Notes: a model not told the origin generated them from the sequence alone. Positions 1-8,255 are shown, counted from the first letter of the stretch. The stretch: DNA of 33,021 nucleotides from Deltaproteobacteria bacterium (GCA_019307135.1 JAFDKF010000009.1:1-33021); one strand, 5' to 3'. Numbers and translations: made by a program.

Positions 1-168
1 GTGGCAAAGCTCTTTTGAAAGTCCAGCAAGCTTCGCTCCCTATAACGGCTGGGCATAGCTTACCCCCTTTGCGGGGGCTATATACATCTTTGGCAGCTAA
101 GTCAATAAGCATTCAATTAAATTTAGGGATTAAGGAATTCCTGAATTCCGGCTTATCCCGGTTAGATC
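1..168. other. Leader region upstream of the HPr-tailed gene
   Basis: No convincing gene is visible. The first 18 bases could be the last codons of an upstream + strand gene (GTG GCA AAG CTC TTT TGA), but this cannot be judged from the fragment. Short inverted repeats follow: a CCCCC/GGGGG hairpin near 61-79 and the palindrome GGAATTCCTGAATTCC at about 134-149. The sequence TTCCGGCTTATCCCGGTTAG at 146-165 differs by two bases from a sequence at 8196-8215, so it is a dispersed repeat. No clear promoter was identified. Confidence 0.4.
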
Positions 169-1485
169 ATGCAAGAGCCCATGACTGTTCCCCATAAGAC
201 CGATTTTGCCGAAAAGGTACGGATATTTTCCGAGGAGTTCTTGAAGTGCTGCATCTATATCTGTGAAACTGAGTCCGTCCGGAAGACCTTTACCAAGAGA
301 CTGTACGCTAAGATGGTCTCAAGCTCCAAGCTCTTGGAAGATTTTTTGGACTTTCATGGCGCAAAAAACAATTCCAACTGGTATTATTATCGTGAGCTGG
401 TCTCCACTGTAAGAAACCTGTCTGAAGCCAGTTACTCCCAGAAACACATTTCCAAGCGGCTTCCTTTGTATGACTTGGCGAAGACCGAGGGATTTAGGAA
501 TGGCGGATATGCTACTCACAAATTCCTGGTAGATTCTTTGAGGAAGATATCTCGCAATGCCTTGGAATCAGCCGAGCGCCTGCATATTAACTTGCCTGAA
601 GACCGTTTTTTGTGGGATGATTTTCCTGGAATAGCCACTCAGACCTCTCTTGAGTTTGACATCGACGATGAAAACCTGGAGGAGGAGAAGAAAAATAATG
701 TCAAGATAACCACTGAGTTCTTGAGGGTAGCCAACGAATTTGAAACATTGGGTTTTTATGAGCCGTACAGCATAGATCAGATTAGGGCCATTGTTCCTTC
801 CAGCTTTAACGAACAAGAGGCGCGGCGATTTGAAATGGTTGTCCACAGCCTGCAATCATCCTTTGACACGTACGTGAATAGAAGCGGACTCCGGTTTCGT
901 AATATCAAACTCAAGCGGCTTCGCGGGTACATCTCAGTAGTACTTCACCTCCTGGAGCTTACACGTCGTCTCTTACACTACTATGAACGGCACCTCCATG
1001 AGGTCGGCTACAAGAACATTTACAAACGGGTGCGTGATGAGTTGGCCAGGGCTGTCAGGCCTGAACATATTCTTGATCGCATTGTGAATTATGGTCTTTA
1101 TTATATTTGGTATTTCTTGGTACAGGGTCAGGATCTCGCCCAAGAGGTCTTAAATGAGAATATGGAGCAGGGTTCCGTTGTAGTGGGCATACCACAAGAG
1201 CTTGGTTTTCACAGTCGGCCCTGCATGCTGGTGGCCAAGATCGTTCAGCATTACGGAGGTCACGTGGAACTGTGGGTGGACTCTGATCGATTTGACGCGA
1301 GCAGTGTCCTGGACATCCAGTGGGCCGGCGGCAAGATTCAAAAAGAGGGCATCAAGGACGTTGCATTTAAGGGCGATGTGCGCGCCTTGAGAGACATCCA
1401 GGTTCTGGCTAGTGTAAACTACGGTGAAGATTCAATGGGCAAGGGGATTCCGCTGCCCAAAGAGCTTTCCTACCTGAAGCAGTAA
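169..1485 (+). CDS. Large protein with C-terminal HPr phosphocarrier-like domain
   Basis: This 438-residue protein has an unrecognised N-terminal part (about residues 1-330) and a C-terminal HPr-like domain (about 335-415). The latter shows the phosphorylatable-His motif GFHSRP (His348), and Ser379 in ASSVL sits where the regulatory Ser46 of HPr lies. HPr relays phosphate from PTS enzyme I to sugar permeases or regulatory targets. Classical HPr is only about 85-90 residues, so this is a fusion, and a regulatory rather than transport role is inferred. The N-terminal part is rich in charged helical sequence with a highly acidic stretch near 160-175 and no signal peptide. The ATG at 169 overlaps a dispersed repeat and the ATG at 181 is equally plausible; neither has a strong Shine-Dalgarno sequence. 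ispD follows 7 bases downstream. The HPr call is firm and the rest is unknown. Confidence 0.8.
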   Translation: MQEPMTVPHKTDFAEKVRIFSEEFLKCCIYICETESVRKTFTKRLYAKMVSSSKLLEDFLDFHGAKNNSNWYYYRELVSTVRNLSEASYSQKHISKRLPLYDLAKTEGFRNGGYATHKFLVDSLRKISRNALESAERLHINLPEDRFLWDDFPGIATQTSLEFDIDDENLEEEKKNNVKITTEFLRVANEFETLGFYEPYSIDQIRAIVPSSFNEQEARRFEMVVHSLQSSFDTYVNRSGLRFRNIKLKRLRGYISVVLHLLELTRRLLHYYERHLHEVGYKNIYKRVRDELARAVRPEHILDRIVNYGLYYIWYFLVQGQDLAQEVLNENMEQGSVVVGIPQELGFHSRPCMLVAKIVQHYGGHVELWVDSDRFDASSVLDIQWAGGKIQKEGIKDVAFKGDVRALRDIQVLASVNYGEDSMGKGIPLPKELSYLKQ

Positions 1486-1486
1486 G

Positions 1487-1620
1487 TGGTCAGTGGTCAG
1501 TAATCGAAAATCCCCAATCCCTGCCCGCCATCGCTCTCGCCACGCCCGGCATCGCGAGGCTCAGCCGAGGCGGACGGGCTCAGGCGAGGCAGGCGGGCGC
1601 AATCCGCAATCCGCAAGCAG
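1487..1620. repeat. Word-like and GC-rich repeat forming the 5' end of the ispD frame
   Basis: The stretch begins with the tandem word GTGGTCAGTGGTCAGT, continues with AAAATCCCCAATCCC, and then has a GC-rich segment with partly self-complementary CTGCCCGCC and GGCAGGCGGGCG blocks. It ends with CAATCCGCAATCCGC. The AATCC-type words recur at about 11570-11603 in another gap. The composition (Arg/Pro/Gly-rich when translated) differs sharply from the ispD body. Confidence 0.6.
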
Positions 1621-2302
1621 GGTTGCCGCAGTTATTGTGGCGGCAGGGCAGGGGACCAGGATGGGGATCACAGCCAAAAAGCAATACATGATGCTGGGAG
1701 ACCGCCCTGTGCTGGCCCACACCCTTCTCGCCTTTGAAAAGTGCGATGCGGTTGAAGAGATATTCATAGTAATCCCTCGGGGTGATGATCCTTTTTGCAA
1801 AAAGGAGATCATAGATCCGCTAAGACCTATCAAACCGATTCATCTGGTTTCAGGGAGTGCCACAAGACAGGAGTCGGTCTACAATGGCTTGAAGGCCATT
1901 GACGGCAGGTTTGGCCTGGTAGTTATCCACGATGGTGTCCGGCCATTGATCAAGAGCGACCGGATCACTGAGTGCGTTGGGGTGGCCAAGAAATATGGGG
2001 GCTGCATCCTGGCCGTAGCAGCAAGCGACACCATAAAGACCGTAGACGAACATGACCGTGTAATTGCGACCATGAAGCGTCACACGATCAGGATGGCCCA
2101 AACCCCTCAAGCATTTGACTATAATCTTATCCTCGGAGCCCATGTGGCCGCACAAAAGAAAGCTTGTGTGGGGACCGATGATGCTGAATTGGTAGAGCTG
2201 TGTGGTGAGGTGGTAAAGGTGATTCCGGGTGATCCCTACAACATCAAGATTACCACACCTGAAGATCTCAAGTTGGCCGAGGCCCTCTTGGCATACCGGT
2301 AA
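1493..2302 (+). CDS. ispD: 2-C-methyl-D-erythritol 4-phosphate cytidylyltransferase (IspD)
   Basis: IspD transfers CMP from CTP to methylerythritol 4-phosphate, the third step of the MEP isoprenoid pathway, in the cytoplasm. The nucleotide-binding signature AAGQGTRMG with downstream KKQY is at about residues 51-66. The motifs VIHDGVRP and AQTPQAF, typical of the family, follow. The 225-residue core has the usual length, but the frame opens with a GTG and about 43 extra residues rich in Arg, Pro and Gly. These are encoded by repetitive DNA (1487-1620). No ATG, GTG or TTG lies in frame between 1493 and the first conserved strand, so either the GTG is used or translation starts unconventionally close to codon 1622. 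The gene ends in the left arm of a 19-bp inverted repeat. dxs, another MEP gene, lies nearby on the opposite strand. Confidence 0.92.
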   Translation: MVSNRKSPIPARHRSRHARHREAQPRRTGSGEAGGRNPQSASRVAAVIVAAGQGTRMGITAKKQYMMLGDRPVLAHTLLAFEKCDAVEEIFIVIPRGDDPFCKKEIIDPLRPIKPIHLVSGSATRQESVYNGLKAIDGRFGLVVIHDGVRPLIKSDRITECVGVAKKYGGCILAVAASDTIKTVDEHDRVIATMKRHTIRMAQTPQAFDYNLILGAHVAAQKKACVGTDDAELVELCGEVVKVIPGDPYNIKITTPEDLKLAEALLAYR

Positions 2303-2367
2303 GTCGTCAAGTGGTCGAGTGGGAAAATGGTCAAGCCGGGCGAGAACAACTCGACCACTTGACGACT
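2302..2367. terminator. Perfect 19-bp inverted repeat between convergent ispD and pyrD
   Basis: The arm AGTCGTCAAGTGGTCGAGT (2302-2320) is the exact reverse complement of 2349-2367, leaving a 28-base loop. It fills the whole gap between the stop codons of two convergent genes, so it could act as a bidirectional terminator or RNA-processing hairpin. There is no T-tract typical of intrinsic terminators. The words (GTCAAGTGGTCGAGT) resemble those at 12071-12151. Confidence 0.6.
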
Positions 2368-2370
2368 CGA

Positions 2371-3315
2371 CTAATTGCGGAGCGTAGCGGAGCCAAGTTC
2401 TGTCCTTAGGCTCCCGATGATGTTGCTGATATCCGTGATGTTGTTCTCCACAAGATAGGATCTAAGGCCTTCCACAATCTCCAGAGTTGCCCGTGGGTTG
2501 ACAAAATTGGCAGTACCAACCTGTACGGCACGGGCACCTACAATCAAAAACTCCAGGGCATCCGAGGCGTCCATTATCCCTCCTATGCCAATGATCGGCA
2601 CACGCACCGCCTGGGCCGCCTCCCATACCATTCGTAGCGCAATCGGTTTTATGGCGGGTCCGGAAAGCCCTCCTGTGATGTTGGCAAGTTTGGGCCGGCG
2701 CGTCGCCACATCCACGGCCATTCCGGTGATCGTATTGATAAGTGAGACCGCATCGGCTCCTGCTTCCTCTACGCTCCGTGCGATGGCCTTAATATCGACC
2801 ACATTTGGCGAAAGCTTGGCGATCAATGGAAGCCTTGTCTTTTCCCTCACCGCTTTCATCACCTCAAAGGCCATCTTTGGATCGGTCCCAAAGGCGATCC
2901 CGCCGGCCTTAACATTAGGGCACGAGATGTTTACCTCGATGCCGGCTATTCCCTCCAGATCCTGGATCCGTTCAGCCAGTTCAGCATAGGCCTTGGTCTC
3001 GTGGCCGTAAATATTCAGGACAACGGGGGTCTCCAAAGTTTGAAGAAACGGGAGCTTCTCCTGCACAAAGGCTTCCAGCCCCACGTTTTCAAGGCCAATA
3101 GCATTCAGCATCCCCCCGCACGTCTCTACCGTCCGAGGGGGGGGATTGCCAGCAGAGGGTTTGAGAGAAAGGCCCTTTACAATGATGCCACCCAGTCTGT
3201 TTAGATCAACGAGCGAGGCTAGCTCCTGTCCATACCCGAAAGTGCCAGACGCGGTCATCACCGGGTTTTTCATGAAGATGCCACCCACGTCTACAGCAAG
3301 GCTGTGGGAGTTCAT
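2371..3315 (-). CDS. pyrD: Dihydroorotate dehydrogenase B, catalytic subunit (PyrD)
   Basis: This FMN enzyme oxidises dihydroorotate to orotate in pyrimidine synthesis. The 314-residue TIM-barrel sequence has the usual length for the class 1B catalytic subunit. It shows the early FMN-site segment MTASGTFGYG (20-29), the NISCPN motif with the class 1 catalytic Cys132, and the phosphate-binding end IIGIGGIMDASDALE with VGARAVQVGTA. Its ATG overlaps the dxs stop in an ATGA arrangement, so the two are translationally coupled. Class 1B enzymes normally pair with the Fe-S/FAD subunit PyrK, usually encoded next door, but no pyrK is present here. The last residues (GSATLRN) extend past the conserved end into repeat-like DNA. 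Confidence 0.93.
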   Translation of the reverse strand: MNSHSLAVDVGGIFMKNPVMTASGTFGYGQELASLVDLNRLGGIIVKGLSLKPSAGNPPPRTVETCGGMLNAIGLENVGLEAFVQEKLPFLQTLETPVVLNIYGHETKAYAELAERIQDLEGIAGIEVNISCPNVKAGGIAFGTDPKMAFEVMKAVREKTRLPLIAKLSPNVVDIKAIARSVEEAGADAVSLINTITGMAVDVATRRPKLANITGGLSGPAIKPIALRMVWEAAQAVRVPIIGIGGIMDASDALEFLIVGARAVQVGTANFVNPRATLEIVEGLRSYLVENNITDISNIIGSLRTELGSATLRN

Positions 3316-5183
3316 TGAAGCATATCCCTGACGGCTTTTACAATTGCAGGTGTATCAATGCCGTACTTTGAACGCAAAACCTGCTGTGAGCCATGTTGCA
3401 CAAAGGTATCCGAAATCCCGAGCCGTACCACTGGGCTGGACGTGATGCGCGCGTCTGCCAAGCACTCGAGCACCGCACTTCCAAAGCCACCTTGCAATAC
3501 ATTCTCCTCAACAGTCAGGATGAATGGAATCTCCCTGGCAAGTCGGGTAATCAACTCAGCATCGAGGGGCTTTACAAAACGGCTGTTGACCACTGTGGCT
3601 GAAATGTTCTGGTCTTCAAGTTGTTTTCTGGCCTCAAGGGCTGCCGTTACTGTCACGCCGACAGCCAGTATCAAGACATCACCACCAGTGGTGAGGACCT
3701 CTCCCTTGCCGACAGGAAGGGTATGGATTTTGTTATCTGTAAAGATCCCGGTGCCATAGCCTCTCGGATACCTGAAGGCTATCGGGCCAGGATGGTCAAG
3801 GGCCGTCATCAGCATGTGTCGCAGTTCGTTTTCATCCTTTGGTGCCATGACTACCATATTTGGAAGGCTGCGAAGGTAGGAAAAATCAAACAGACCGTGA
3901 TGCGTGGGCCCATCTTCACCAACGATTCCCCCACGGTCTATAGCAAAGACCACAGGATGCTGCTCAAGGCATACATCGTGAAGGATCTGGTCATAGGCTC
4001 GCTGCAAAAAGGTGGAATAGATAGCAACCACCGGACGAAATCCCTCAGTAGCCATGCCGGCCGCAAAGGTCACGGCATGCTGTTCGGCGATGCCCACATC
4101 AAAAAAACGTTCGGGAAATGCCTCGGAAAATGCCTTGAGTCCGGTTCCCTCGGGCATGGCCGCCGTGACCGCCACGATACGATCATTTTTTCGGGCAAGC
4201 TCAACGAGTGTGTTTCCAAACACCTCCGTATAGGTCGGAGGTGTTTTCTGAGGGGAAATACCATTTCCGGTTGTGATTTCAAAAGCCCCGACGCCATGAA
4301 AATAGGTAGGGTTGCGCTCTGCAGGCGGATAACCTTTACCTTTTCTCGTCGTGACATGAAGCAGGACAGGCTTGGTCATCTCCTTTACGTTCTGGAGTGT
4401 GTCAATCAAGTGATCCAATCTATGACCTTTGATGGGACCAAAATACTTAAACTTGAACGATTCAAAGAGCATCCCTGGTGTAATAAACGCCTTGAACGAG
4501 TCTTCGGTTCGCTTGGCCAGGTTGTACATATCATCCCCAAATTTCGGAAGGGACTTCAAGAAGTCCTTGAGTTCTTCTCTAAGGTCCATAAAGTATTTGG
4601 CAGAGAGTTTTCGACTCAAAAACGAGGAAAGTACTCCAACGTTTCGGGCAATGGACATCTCGTTGTCATTTAGGATCACAATAAGGTTTTTCTCCAGGTC
4701 ACCCGCCTGGTTGAACCCTTCATAGGCCAAGCCGCCCGTTGCAGAACCATCTCCGATGACCGCAACAATCTTGGCAGGATCTTTTTTCAGGCACTTGCCG
4801 CACGCAATCCCAACGCCCGCGGAAATGGAAGTGCTTGCATGACCTGTGGAAAAGGCATCGTAAGGACTTTCGCTCATGCGGGTGAACCCGCTCAGGCCAC
4901 CATACTGTCGCAGGGTGTGAAATCGATCTCTCCGCCCTGTGAGCAGTTTGTGGGCATATGCCTGGTGGCCAACGTCCCATATGATTTTGTCGTTCGGGGG
5001 ATCAAAGACGTAGAGCAAGGCTATGGTTAACTCGACCACTCCCAGGCTGGGGGCCAGATGCCCGCCCGTCCGGGAAACCGTTTCAATGATTACTTTGCGG
5101 ATCTCTCTGGCCAGTTCTGGAAGTTCTGACCGCTGTAATCGTTTTAGGTCTTCTGGAGATTCAATTTTATCCAGGTATTTCAC
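3312..5183 (-). CDS. dxs: 1-deoxy-D-xylulose-5-phosphate synthase (Dxs)
   Basis: Dxs condenses pyruvate and glyceraldehyde 3-phosphate, the entry step of the MEP pathway, using thiamine diphosphate. The 623-residue length is normal. Visible motifs are DVGHQAYAHKLLTGR, the ThDP-binding GDGSATGGLAYEGFNQ with ILNDNEMSI, and the transketolase-type DVGIAEQHAVTFAAG carrying the catalytic Glu. The DRGGIVGEDGPTHHG substrate-site motif follows. The start is GTG at 5183, supported by an AGAGG Shine-Dalgarno sequence a few bases upstream. The gene lies in the xseA-xseB-ispA-dxs-pyrD run, separated from ispA by 146 bp that hold an inverted repeat. Confidence 0.97.
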   Translation of the reverse strand: MKYLDKIESPEDLKRLQRSELPELAREIRKVIIETVSRTGGHLAPSLGVVELTIALLYVFDPPNDKIIWDVGHQAYAHKLLTGRRDRFHTLRQYGGLSGFTRMSESPYDAFSTGHASTSISAGVGIACGKCLKKDPAKIVAVIGDGSATGGLAYEGFNQAGDLEKNLIVILNDNEMSIARNVGVLSSFLSRKLSAKYFMDLREELKDFLKSLPKFGDDMYNLAKRTEDSFKAFITPGMLFESFKFKYFGPIKGHRLDHLIDTLQNVKEMTKPVLLHVTTRKGKGYPPAERNPTYFHGVGAFEITTGNGISPQKTPPTYTEVFGNTLVELARKNDRIVAVTAAMPEGTGLKAFSEAFPERFFDVGIAEQHAVTFAAGMATEGFRPVVAIYSTFLQRAYDQILHDVCLEQHPVVFAIDRGGIVGEDGPTHHGLFDFSYLRSLPNMVVMAPKDENELRHMLMTALDHPGPIAFRYPRGYGTGIFTDNKIHTLPVGKGEVLTTGGDVLILAVGVTVTAALEARKQLEDQNISATVVNSRFVKPLDAELITRLAREIPFILTVEENVLQGGFGSAVLECLADARITSSPVVRLGISDTFVQHGSQQVLRSKYGIDTPAIVKAVRDMLQ

Positions 5184-5213
5184 TCTAACCTCTTGTTGAA
5201 TAAAGTGAGCTAA

Positions 5214-5321
5214 AGTGCCTAAAGTGAGCTAAAGTTGATCCGCCTTCGGCGGAGAAGAAGCTTGTCCCAATGATTGGTATTATTCCATTAACTTTAGGCA
5301 CTTTAGTTCACTTTAGGCACT
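5214..5321. repeat. Inverted repeat of the iterated word CTTTAG(G)CAC/TTCA
   Basis: The left arm (5214-5235) and right arm (5300-5321) are complementary over 22 bases with one mismatch. Both are made from repeats of AAAGTG(A/C)(G/C)CT. Between them lies a small hairpin, TCCGCCTTCGGCGGA (5239-5253). The same word occurs in a single orientation at about 10577-10604. The element sits in the ispA-dxs gap. Confidence 0.6.
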
Positions 5322-5329
5322 CGATTAAC

Positions 5330-6241
5330 TTATCTTGTTCTTTCAACCACATATCGTGCAATCGCAGCAAGGGGCTCCCCTTTTTTGCCAAAGATCCTAA
5401 GCTCTTCCAAGGCGTTATCTATCAGTTCGCCTGCGCGGGCTTTGGCCTGTTCCAGACCCATCAAAGATGGAGTAGTCGCCTTTTGGTGGTCCCGATCGCT
5501 GCCAACAGGCTTGCCAAGCATCTCAGGCTTTCCTTCAATGTTCAGTATGTCGTCAGCTACCTGAAAGGCAAGTCCGATATCCCGGCCATAAGTACTCACA
5601 GCGGTTAGTTCCTGGAGGTTGCCTCCGCCAAGGATCGCACCGGCCTGCACAGAAGCCTCAATAAGCGCCCCGGTTTTAAGTCGATGAAGCCTCTCAAGCT
5701 CTTCCAAAGTGATTCCTTTTCCCTCAGAGGAGATATCCATCATCTGGCCTTGCACCATACCGGAAAAGCCTGCAGCCCGGGCAATTAGATAAGTGACCTC
5801 CAGCCACTTGAAGGCGTCACCCTGGTGGTGCCGCCCTGCATCTGCCAGGACCTCAAAGGCAGCAGTCTGCAATGCGTCTCCGGCCATGATGGCAGTGGCC
5901 TCATTGAATGCCTTGTGGCACGTCGGTTTGCCACGACGGAGGTCGTCATCGTCCATGGCCGGAAGATCATCATGGATCAAAGAATAAGTATGGATGAGCT
6001 CAAGGGCACATGCAGCAGGCATCACATCCGCCTCAGAGCCCCCGACGGCTTCTGAAGCTGCAATGCACAGGATAGGACGCAGCCGTTTGCCCCCTGCTTC
6101 AAGGGAGTAACGCATGGCCTGGACCAGCGGGGTAGGGTAGGGCCCGCTACTGTCCCAGAATTTCGTGAGGGCAGCATTGACGGTTTGCTGCTTTTCCTTC
6201 AGGTAAGCCTTTAGGTCAAACACTCCATTACTCCATTTCAT
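5330..6241 (-). CDS. ispA: Polyprenyl (farnesyl/geranylgeranyl) diphosphate synthase (IspA)
   Basis: This enzyme condenses isopentenyl diphosphate with allylic diphosphates to make C15-C20 isoprenoid precursors. It has GGKRLRPIL near the N-terminus and the first Asp-rich motif DDLPAMDDDD followed by RRGKPTCH. The second Asp-rich site reads DDILN, where DDxxD is the textbook form. The frame is open further upstream, but that would fall inside xseB. The ATG at 6241 gives about 303 residues, the normal length, with a 14-bp overlap of the xseB 3' end. Product chain length (C15 or C20) cannot be decided from sequence alone. It is part of the xse-isp-dxs operon. Confidence 0.93.
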   Translation of the reverse strand: MKWSNGVFDLKAYLKEKQQTVNAALTKFWDSSGPYPTPLVQAMRYSLEAGGKRLRPILCIAASEAVGGSEADVMPAACALELIHTYSLIHDDLPAMDDDDLRRGKPTCHKAFNEATAIMAGDALQTAAFEVLADAGRHHQGDAFKWLEVTYLIARAAGFSGMVQGQMMDISSEGKGITLEELERLHRLKTGALIEASVQAGAILGGGNLQELTAVSTYGRDIGLAFQVADDILNIEGKPEMLGKPVGSDRDHQKATTPSLMGLEQAKARAGELIDNALEELRIFGKKGEPLAAIARYVVERTR

Positions 6242-6467
6242 TCTTTTCTGGCGAAAAGGGCTCTGCATGAACCTTTCCTTCCTCGTCCTTGAGAAGCATG
6301 GAGACCCTTTTTTCGGTTTCGTCCAACTTGCTTGAGCAGAACCTTGATAACTTGACACCCTCTTGAAACTTCTTCAGGGCATCATCAAGACTCAGGTCGC
6401 CGCTTTCCAACTCGTGCACGATCGATTCCAATCGCCTCATGGCACTCTCAAATGTCTGCTTGGCCAT
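6228..6467 (-). CDS. xseB: Exodeoxyribonuclease VII small subunit (XseB)
   Basis: XseB is the small helical subunit that binds XseA to form exonuclease VII, which degrades single-stranded DNA. The 79-residue protein has the family signature FESAMRRLESIVHELESGDL followed by SLDDALKKFQEGVKLSRFC, a helical hairpin. It starts at an ATG overlapping the last 20 bases of xseA and overlaps ispA downstream, so all three are translationally coupled. Confidence 0.95.
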   Translation of the reverse strand: MAKQTFESAMRRLESIVHELESGDLSLDDALKKFQEGVKLSRFCSSKLDETEKRVSMLLKDEEGKVHAEPFSPEKNEME

Positions 6468-7815
6468 CCTCTTGCTTCCTCTCTATCAGGCAGACCATCG
6501 CCCCCCTTGAGACAGTGACCTCTACCTGCTGTCCCACACTCACCTGCTGAACATCCTTGACCAGAGCATACTCCGGCAAGGTTCGCGTCACGCTGTAGCC
6601 GCGCTGCAAGATGGCCAAGGGATTCAAGGCGTTCAACCTGGCCACAGCGGTGCGAAGTGTGCCATTCTTAGATTCTAAGAAGAATTGCATTGCAGATGAG
6701 AGGGTTTGGCGATGGTGTTTAAGTAATACATTAAGATCCTCGGCCATAAGGAGAGGACTGCACCGGCTGAGTCGCTCTCTCATCATATATAGACCATCTC
6801 TTTTGTCGTCTAATTGCCTTGAAAGCCCCCGCACGATTCTTCCGACAGCATCGTCAAGACGCAATCGATAGTCGGCCACCTGCCTGCCGGGATGGACCAG
6901 CCGCCTTGAAACCTGGCTTGTGCGTTCTCTCAAGAGCCGAACTCTCTGAAATATGGCGTTTTTTAGGGCGCCCCTAATCTCCTGTATGCGTCTCAATAGT
7001 TCCTGTTTGACCGGTACGATTAGCTCTGCCGCGGCCGAGGGTGTTGGCGCACGCACATCAGCAGTAAAATCAGCAATGGTGAAATCTGTTTCGTGGCCTA
7101 CGGCTGAAATAACAGGGATATGAGAGGCAAAAATGGCGCGTGCTACGACCTCTGAGTTAAATGCTTGGAGATCCTCCAGGGAACCGCCCCCTCGAGCCAG
7201 CACAATGACGTCGGCATCGCCCATGTCATTGAGCAATCGGAGCGCTTCTGCAATCTCCTCGGCGGCTCCCTCTCCCTGGACCTTAACCGGTGCAATATCG
7301 ACGGCCACATTTGGAAACCTGCGATTGATGACGTGCATGATGTCACGGATGACGGCACCGGTAGGGGAGGTGACAACTCCAATCTTTTGCGGCAGGAACG
7401 GGAGAGGACGCTTGTGTTTTTCCTCAAACAGTCCTTCGGTTGCCAGCCTGGCCTTGAGCTGTTCAAAAGCTAATTGCAGGACACCTATACCCTCGGGCTC
7501 CAAATATTCTATGATAATCTGATAGATCCCTTTGAGCTCATACAAATTGAGCCGCCCCATGGCAACTACTGCCATTCCGTCTTCTGGCCGGAATTTTATG
7601 TTCCGGTTCTGAGCCCGGAACATAACGGCGTTAATCTGGGCCCCTGGGTCCTTTAGTGTAAAGTAGAAATGCCCGGATACTGGTATCCGAAAATTGGAGA
7701 TTTCGCCCGCAATCCACACAAACGGATAAGCGTTTTCAAGAAGCCCTTTAATAGCCCGCGTGAGATCGCTCACCGTGTAAATGCGCCGCTCCGGGAGCAT
7801 GAATTGATTATCCAT
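6448..7815 (-). CDS. xseA: Exodeoxyribonuclease VII large subunit (XseA)
   Basis: XseA is the catalytic subunit of exonuclease VII. Its 455 residues match the family. An N-terminal OB-fold (about 10-105) contains WIAGEISNF and SGHFYFTLKD. The nuclease domain shows IGVVTSPTGAVIRDI, ARGGGSLEDLQAFNSE and SAVGHETDFTIADFTADVRA followed by PTPSAAAELI. A long coiled-coil segment follows. The ATG at 7815 has only a weak GGA upstream. It is the first gene of a five-gene operon. Confidence 0.96.
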   Translation of the reverse strand: MDNQFMLPERRIYTVSDLTRAIKGLLENAYPFVWIAGEISNFRIPVSGHFYFTLKDPGAQINAVMFRAQNRNIKFRPEDGMAVVAMGRLNLYELKGIYQIIIEYLEPEGIGVLQLAFEQLKARLATEGLFEEKHKRPLPFLPQKIGVVTSPTGAVIRDIMHVINRRFPNVAVDIAPVKVQGEGAAEEIAEALRLLNDMGDADVIVLARGGGSLEDLQAFNSEVVARAIFASHIPVISAVGHETDFTIADFTADVRAPTPSAAAELIVPVKQELLRRIQEIRGALKNAIFQRVRLLRERTSQVSRRLVHPGRQVADYRLRLDDAVGRIVRGLSRQLDDKRDGLYMMRERLSRCSPLLMAEDLNVLLKHHRQTLSSAMQFFLESKNGTLRTAVARLNALNPLAILQRGYSVTRTLPEYALVKDVQQVSVGQQVEVTVSRGAMVCLIERKQEDGQADI

Positions 7816-7906
7816 AAAAAATCCATACCATATGTTGACATCACCGACAATCTCTTTTTGGGTGGCAAGGCCTCACCATATTTTTGCCAGTTTTCGATAG
7901 CGTCCG

Positions 7907-7925
7907 ATAATATATATTATGTCAA
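7907..7925 (-). promoter_or_regulatory. AT-rich palindrome next to a -35-like TTGACA upstream of xseA
   Basis: ATAATATATATTAT (7907-7920) is a perfect 14-bp palindrome. TTGACA on the minus strand (7920-7925) overlaps its edge. A matching -10 box is not convincing: CGCTAT at 7902-7897, 17 bp away, is poor. This could be the xseA operon promoter with an operator-like palindrome. Confidence 0.3.
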
Positions 7926-7979
7926 CTTTAATCGCGAGCCGCTAAACTAAAGGCCTCGACGGTATCCCCACCTCACTGC

Positions 7980-8220
7980 AGAAAATAAATTCGAAATCCG
8001 AATATCGTACTGTTCTCAAGGCGTCAGCCGCAAATCCGAAACAATATCAAATGACAAAAATTCAAAAATAAGAAACGATAAGGCATTCTGACCTTCCGAC
8101 CTTTCAATCGCGCTTGAGACCGCTCCTGCTGTTTTGAACATTTGAACATTTAGTATTTTGGATTTGTTTCGCATTTCGGATTTCGTGCTTCGTATTTCCG
8201 GTTTATCCGGGTTAGGAACT
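7980..8220. repeat. Large imperfect inverted repeat of AAATCCGAA/TTTCGGATTT words
   Basis: This fills most of the 440-bp gap between xseA and the next gene upstream. The left half has TTCGAAATCCGAATATCG, CGCAAATCCGAAACAATATC and AAAAATTCAAAAATAAG. The right half has the complementary words TTTTGAACATTTGAACATTT, GGATTTGTTTCGCATTTCGG and ATTTCGTGCTTCG. The core (about 8060-8135) is unrelated. It ends with TTCCGGTTTATCCGGGTTAG (8196-8215), nearly identical to 146-165. No gene was found here. Confidence 0.6.
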
Positions 8221-8255
8221 CGTTCGGAAGTCTGTAGATTGGGCTGCTCAGGGAA

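Noticed and set aside
15..197. 60-codon + strand frame at the window start
   Set aside because: No homology, spans several hairpins and a dispersed repeat, and overlaps the start of the HPr-tailed gene.
2302..2367. Classical intrinsic terminator
   Set aside because: The stem is perfect but the loop is 28 bases long and no T-run follows on either strand; kept as a terminator-position inverted repeat only.
3621..4673. Long + strand open frame (350 codons) opposite dxs
   Set aside because: It lies wholly antisense to a clear dxs gene and its translation has no recognisable domain; it is a shadow of dxs codon usage.
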